7,323 nt of DNA from NCBI GenBank assembly GCA_030639665.1, contig DAOWCC010000122.1:1-7323 (forward strand). Reading direction: 5' to 3'. Made by a program: the position numbers and the translations under genes. The stretch comes from Elusimicrobiota bacterium (GTDB lineage: Bacteria; Elusimicrobiota; Elusimicrobia; Elusimicrobiales; UBA9959). This document shows, one piece after another, positions 6,597 through 7,323 of the stretch. The stretch's first letter is position 1. Each line of letters opens with the position of its first letter. The notes under the pieces were generated by a model that searched no databases, was not told the origin of the DNA, and was given only the letters and a program-made list of their open reading frames with translations.

Positions 6597-7323
6597 ATGG
6601 ATATTAAAGATACAAAAGAAATGAAAGTGGTTAATAAAAGAGTTCTTAAAAATGACGCCTTGGGTTTGGCTTGCGGAATGCCTGAATTTACCGACGATGT
6701 TGATATAAACGGTCTTTTGCATTGTAAGATGTTATGGAGTCCTCACGCGCACGCTTTAATAAAACATATCGATACCAAAGCGGCTATGAAGGTTTCAGGC
6801 ATTAAGGCTATTTTGACTTATAAAGATGTTCCAAGGATTCCTCATACCAAAGCGGGACAGGGTTTTCCCGAGCCTTCGCCTTATGATACTTATGTTTTGG
6901 ATAATAAAGTCAGATTTGTCGGCGATAGAGTTGCCGCAGTTTGCGGTGAAACCATAGAGGCTTGCGATGAAGCCCTTAAGAAAATTAAAGTCGATTATAA
7001 AATTCTCGAGGCTGTTTTTGATCCCATTGAAGCGATGAAAGATGGCGCGCCGGTTATTCATGATGAAAAAGATTCCAAGAATATTCCCGACGCCAAACAT
7101 AATATAGCGGCCAAGTTTGATTTCAAGGTTGAGAACGGCGCGTGGTTTAAAGACGCGGATTTTGTAATAGAGAACACATATACAATGCCGTATATCCAGC
7201 ATTGCGCTCTGGAGCCGCATATTGCCATAAGCTATCTTGACGCGAAGGGAAGATTGGTTATAAGAACGGCCACGCAGGTTCCTTTTCATGCGCGCAGAAT
7301 CGTGGCGCGCGCCCTTAATATAC
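6597..7323 (+). CDS. Molybdenum hydroxylase molybdopterin-binding subunit (CoxL/XdhA type), N-terminal part
   Basis: An ORF open to the window end, 242 complete codons; the family is usually about 700 to 800 residues, so roughly a third is present. Residues about 18-130 form the a/b hammerhead domain of aldehyde oxidase/xanthine dehydrogenase: KNDALGLACGMPEFTDD (18-34), SPHAHA (48-53), TYKDVPRIPHTKAGQG (74-89), VRFVGDRVAAV (105-115). From about residue 165 the molybdopterin-binding domain begins, with YIQHCALEPH (199-208) and TATQVPFHARRIV (224-236), resembling the TQxPxxxRRxV stretch of XdhA. The glycine-rich cofactor loop and the catalytic Glu lie beyond the window. There is no twin-arginine signal, so a cytoplasmic enzyme is expected. 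It pairs naturally with the FAD and [2Fe-2S] subunits just upstream (M-S-L order as in cox operons). The substrate could be a purine or another heterocycle; the sequence present does not decide. Confidence 0.93.
   Translation, partial: MDIKDTKEMKVVNKRVLKNDALGLACGMPEFTDDVDINGLLHCKMLWSPHAHALIKHIDTKAAMKVSGIKAILTYKDVPRIPHTKAGQGFPEPSPYDTYVLDNKVRFVGDRVAAVCGETIEACDEALKKIKVDYKILEAVFDPIEAMKDGAPVIHDEKDSKNIPDAKHNIAAKFDFKVENGAWFKDADFVIENTYTMPYIQHCALEPHIAISYLDAKGRLVIRTATQVPFHARRIVARALNI

Noticed and set aside
6795..7289. Long minus-strand ORF of 164 codons
   Set aside because: It lies wholly inside the Mo subunit gene, shows no recognisable motif, and the plus-strand product matches a well-known family along its whole length.

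Overview
The window joins two DNA segments of different composition. Bases 1 to about 540 are GC-rich (40 of 60 bases are G or C at 181-240, counted by hand). They encode the first two thirds of an N-formylglutamate amidohydrolase-like protein. The rest is AT-rich (22 of 60 at 1441-1500) and holds a tightly packed, all-plus-strand gene cluster. The reading frame happens to stay open across the join, giving one 243-residue ORF (18-749) whose two halves are reciprocally truncated members of unrelated families. I read this as a chimeric junction (assembly, amplification or cloning artefact, or less likely a recombination scar), not a real fusion protein.

The AT-rich cluster runs: C-terminal part of a molybdenum-hydroxylase [2Fe-2S] subunit (to 749), its FAD subunit (770-1621), two exported TldD/PmbA-family proteins in tandem (1631-3367 and 3364-5067), a second, divergent FAD subunit (5120-5974), a complete second [2Fe-2S] subunit (5971-6483), a 113-base intergenic stretch with a striking nested palindrome, and the first 242 residues of a molybdopterin-binding subunit (6597 to the window end). 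The order is S1-M1-TldD-TldD'-M2-S2-L, with ATGA overlaps at 3364 and 5971, strong Shine-Dalgarno sites and short gaps, so most or all of it is probably one transcript. Electrons in xanthine dehydrogenase-family hydroxylases pass from the Mo centre through two [2Fe-2S] clusters to FAD, and all three parts are represented. The substrate (purine, other N-heterocycle, aldehyde) cannot be told from this window.

The most interesting biology is the TldD pair. The first protein keeps the HExxxH motif and the downstream Cys of the TldD metallopeptidases. The second keeps the fold-level similarity but has lost every one of these residues. Both carry Sec-type signal peptides, whereas the neighbouring hydroxylase subunits show none. 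This resembles the active/inactive TldD-TldE heterodimer, but exported.

Organism: an AT-rich bacterium with Lys/Ile-rich proteins and exported proteins with Sec signals, probably anaerobic and Gram-negative. A little-cultivated lineage such as Elusimicrobiota would fit, but that is a guess from general style only. The GC-rich left end resembles a different organism.
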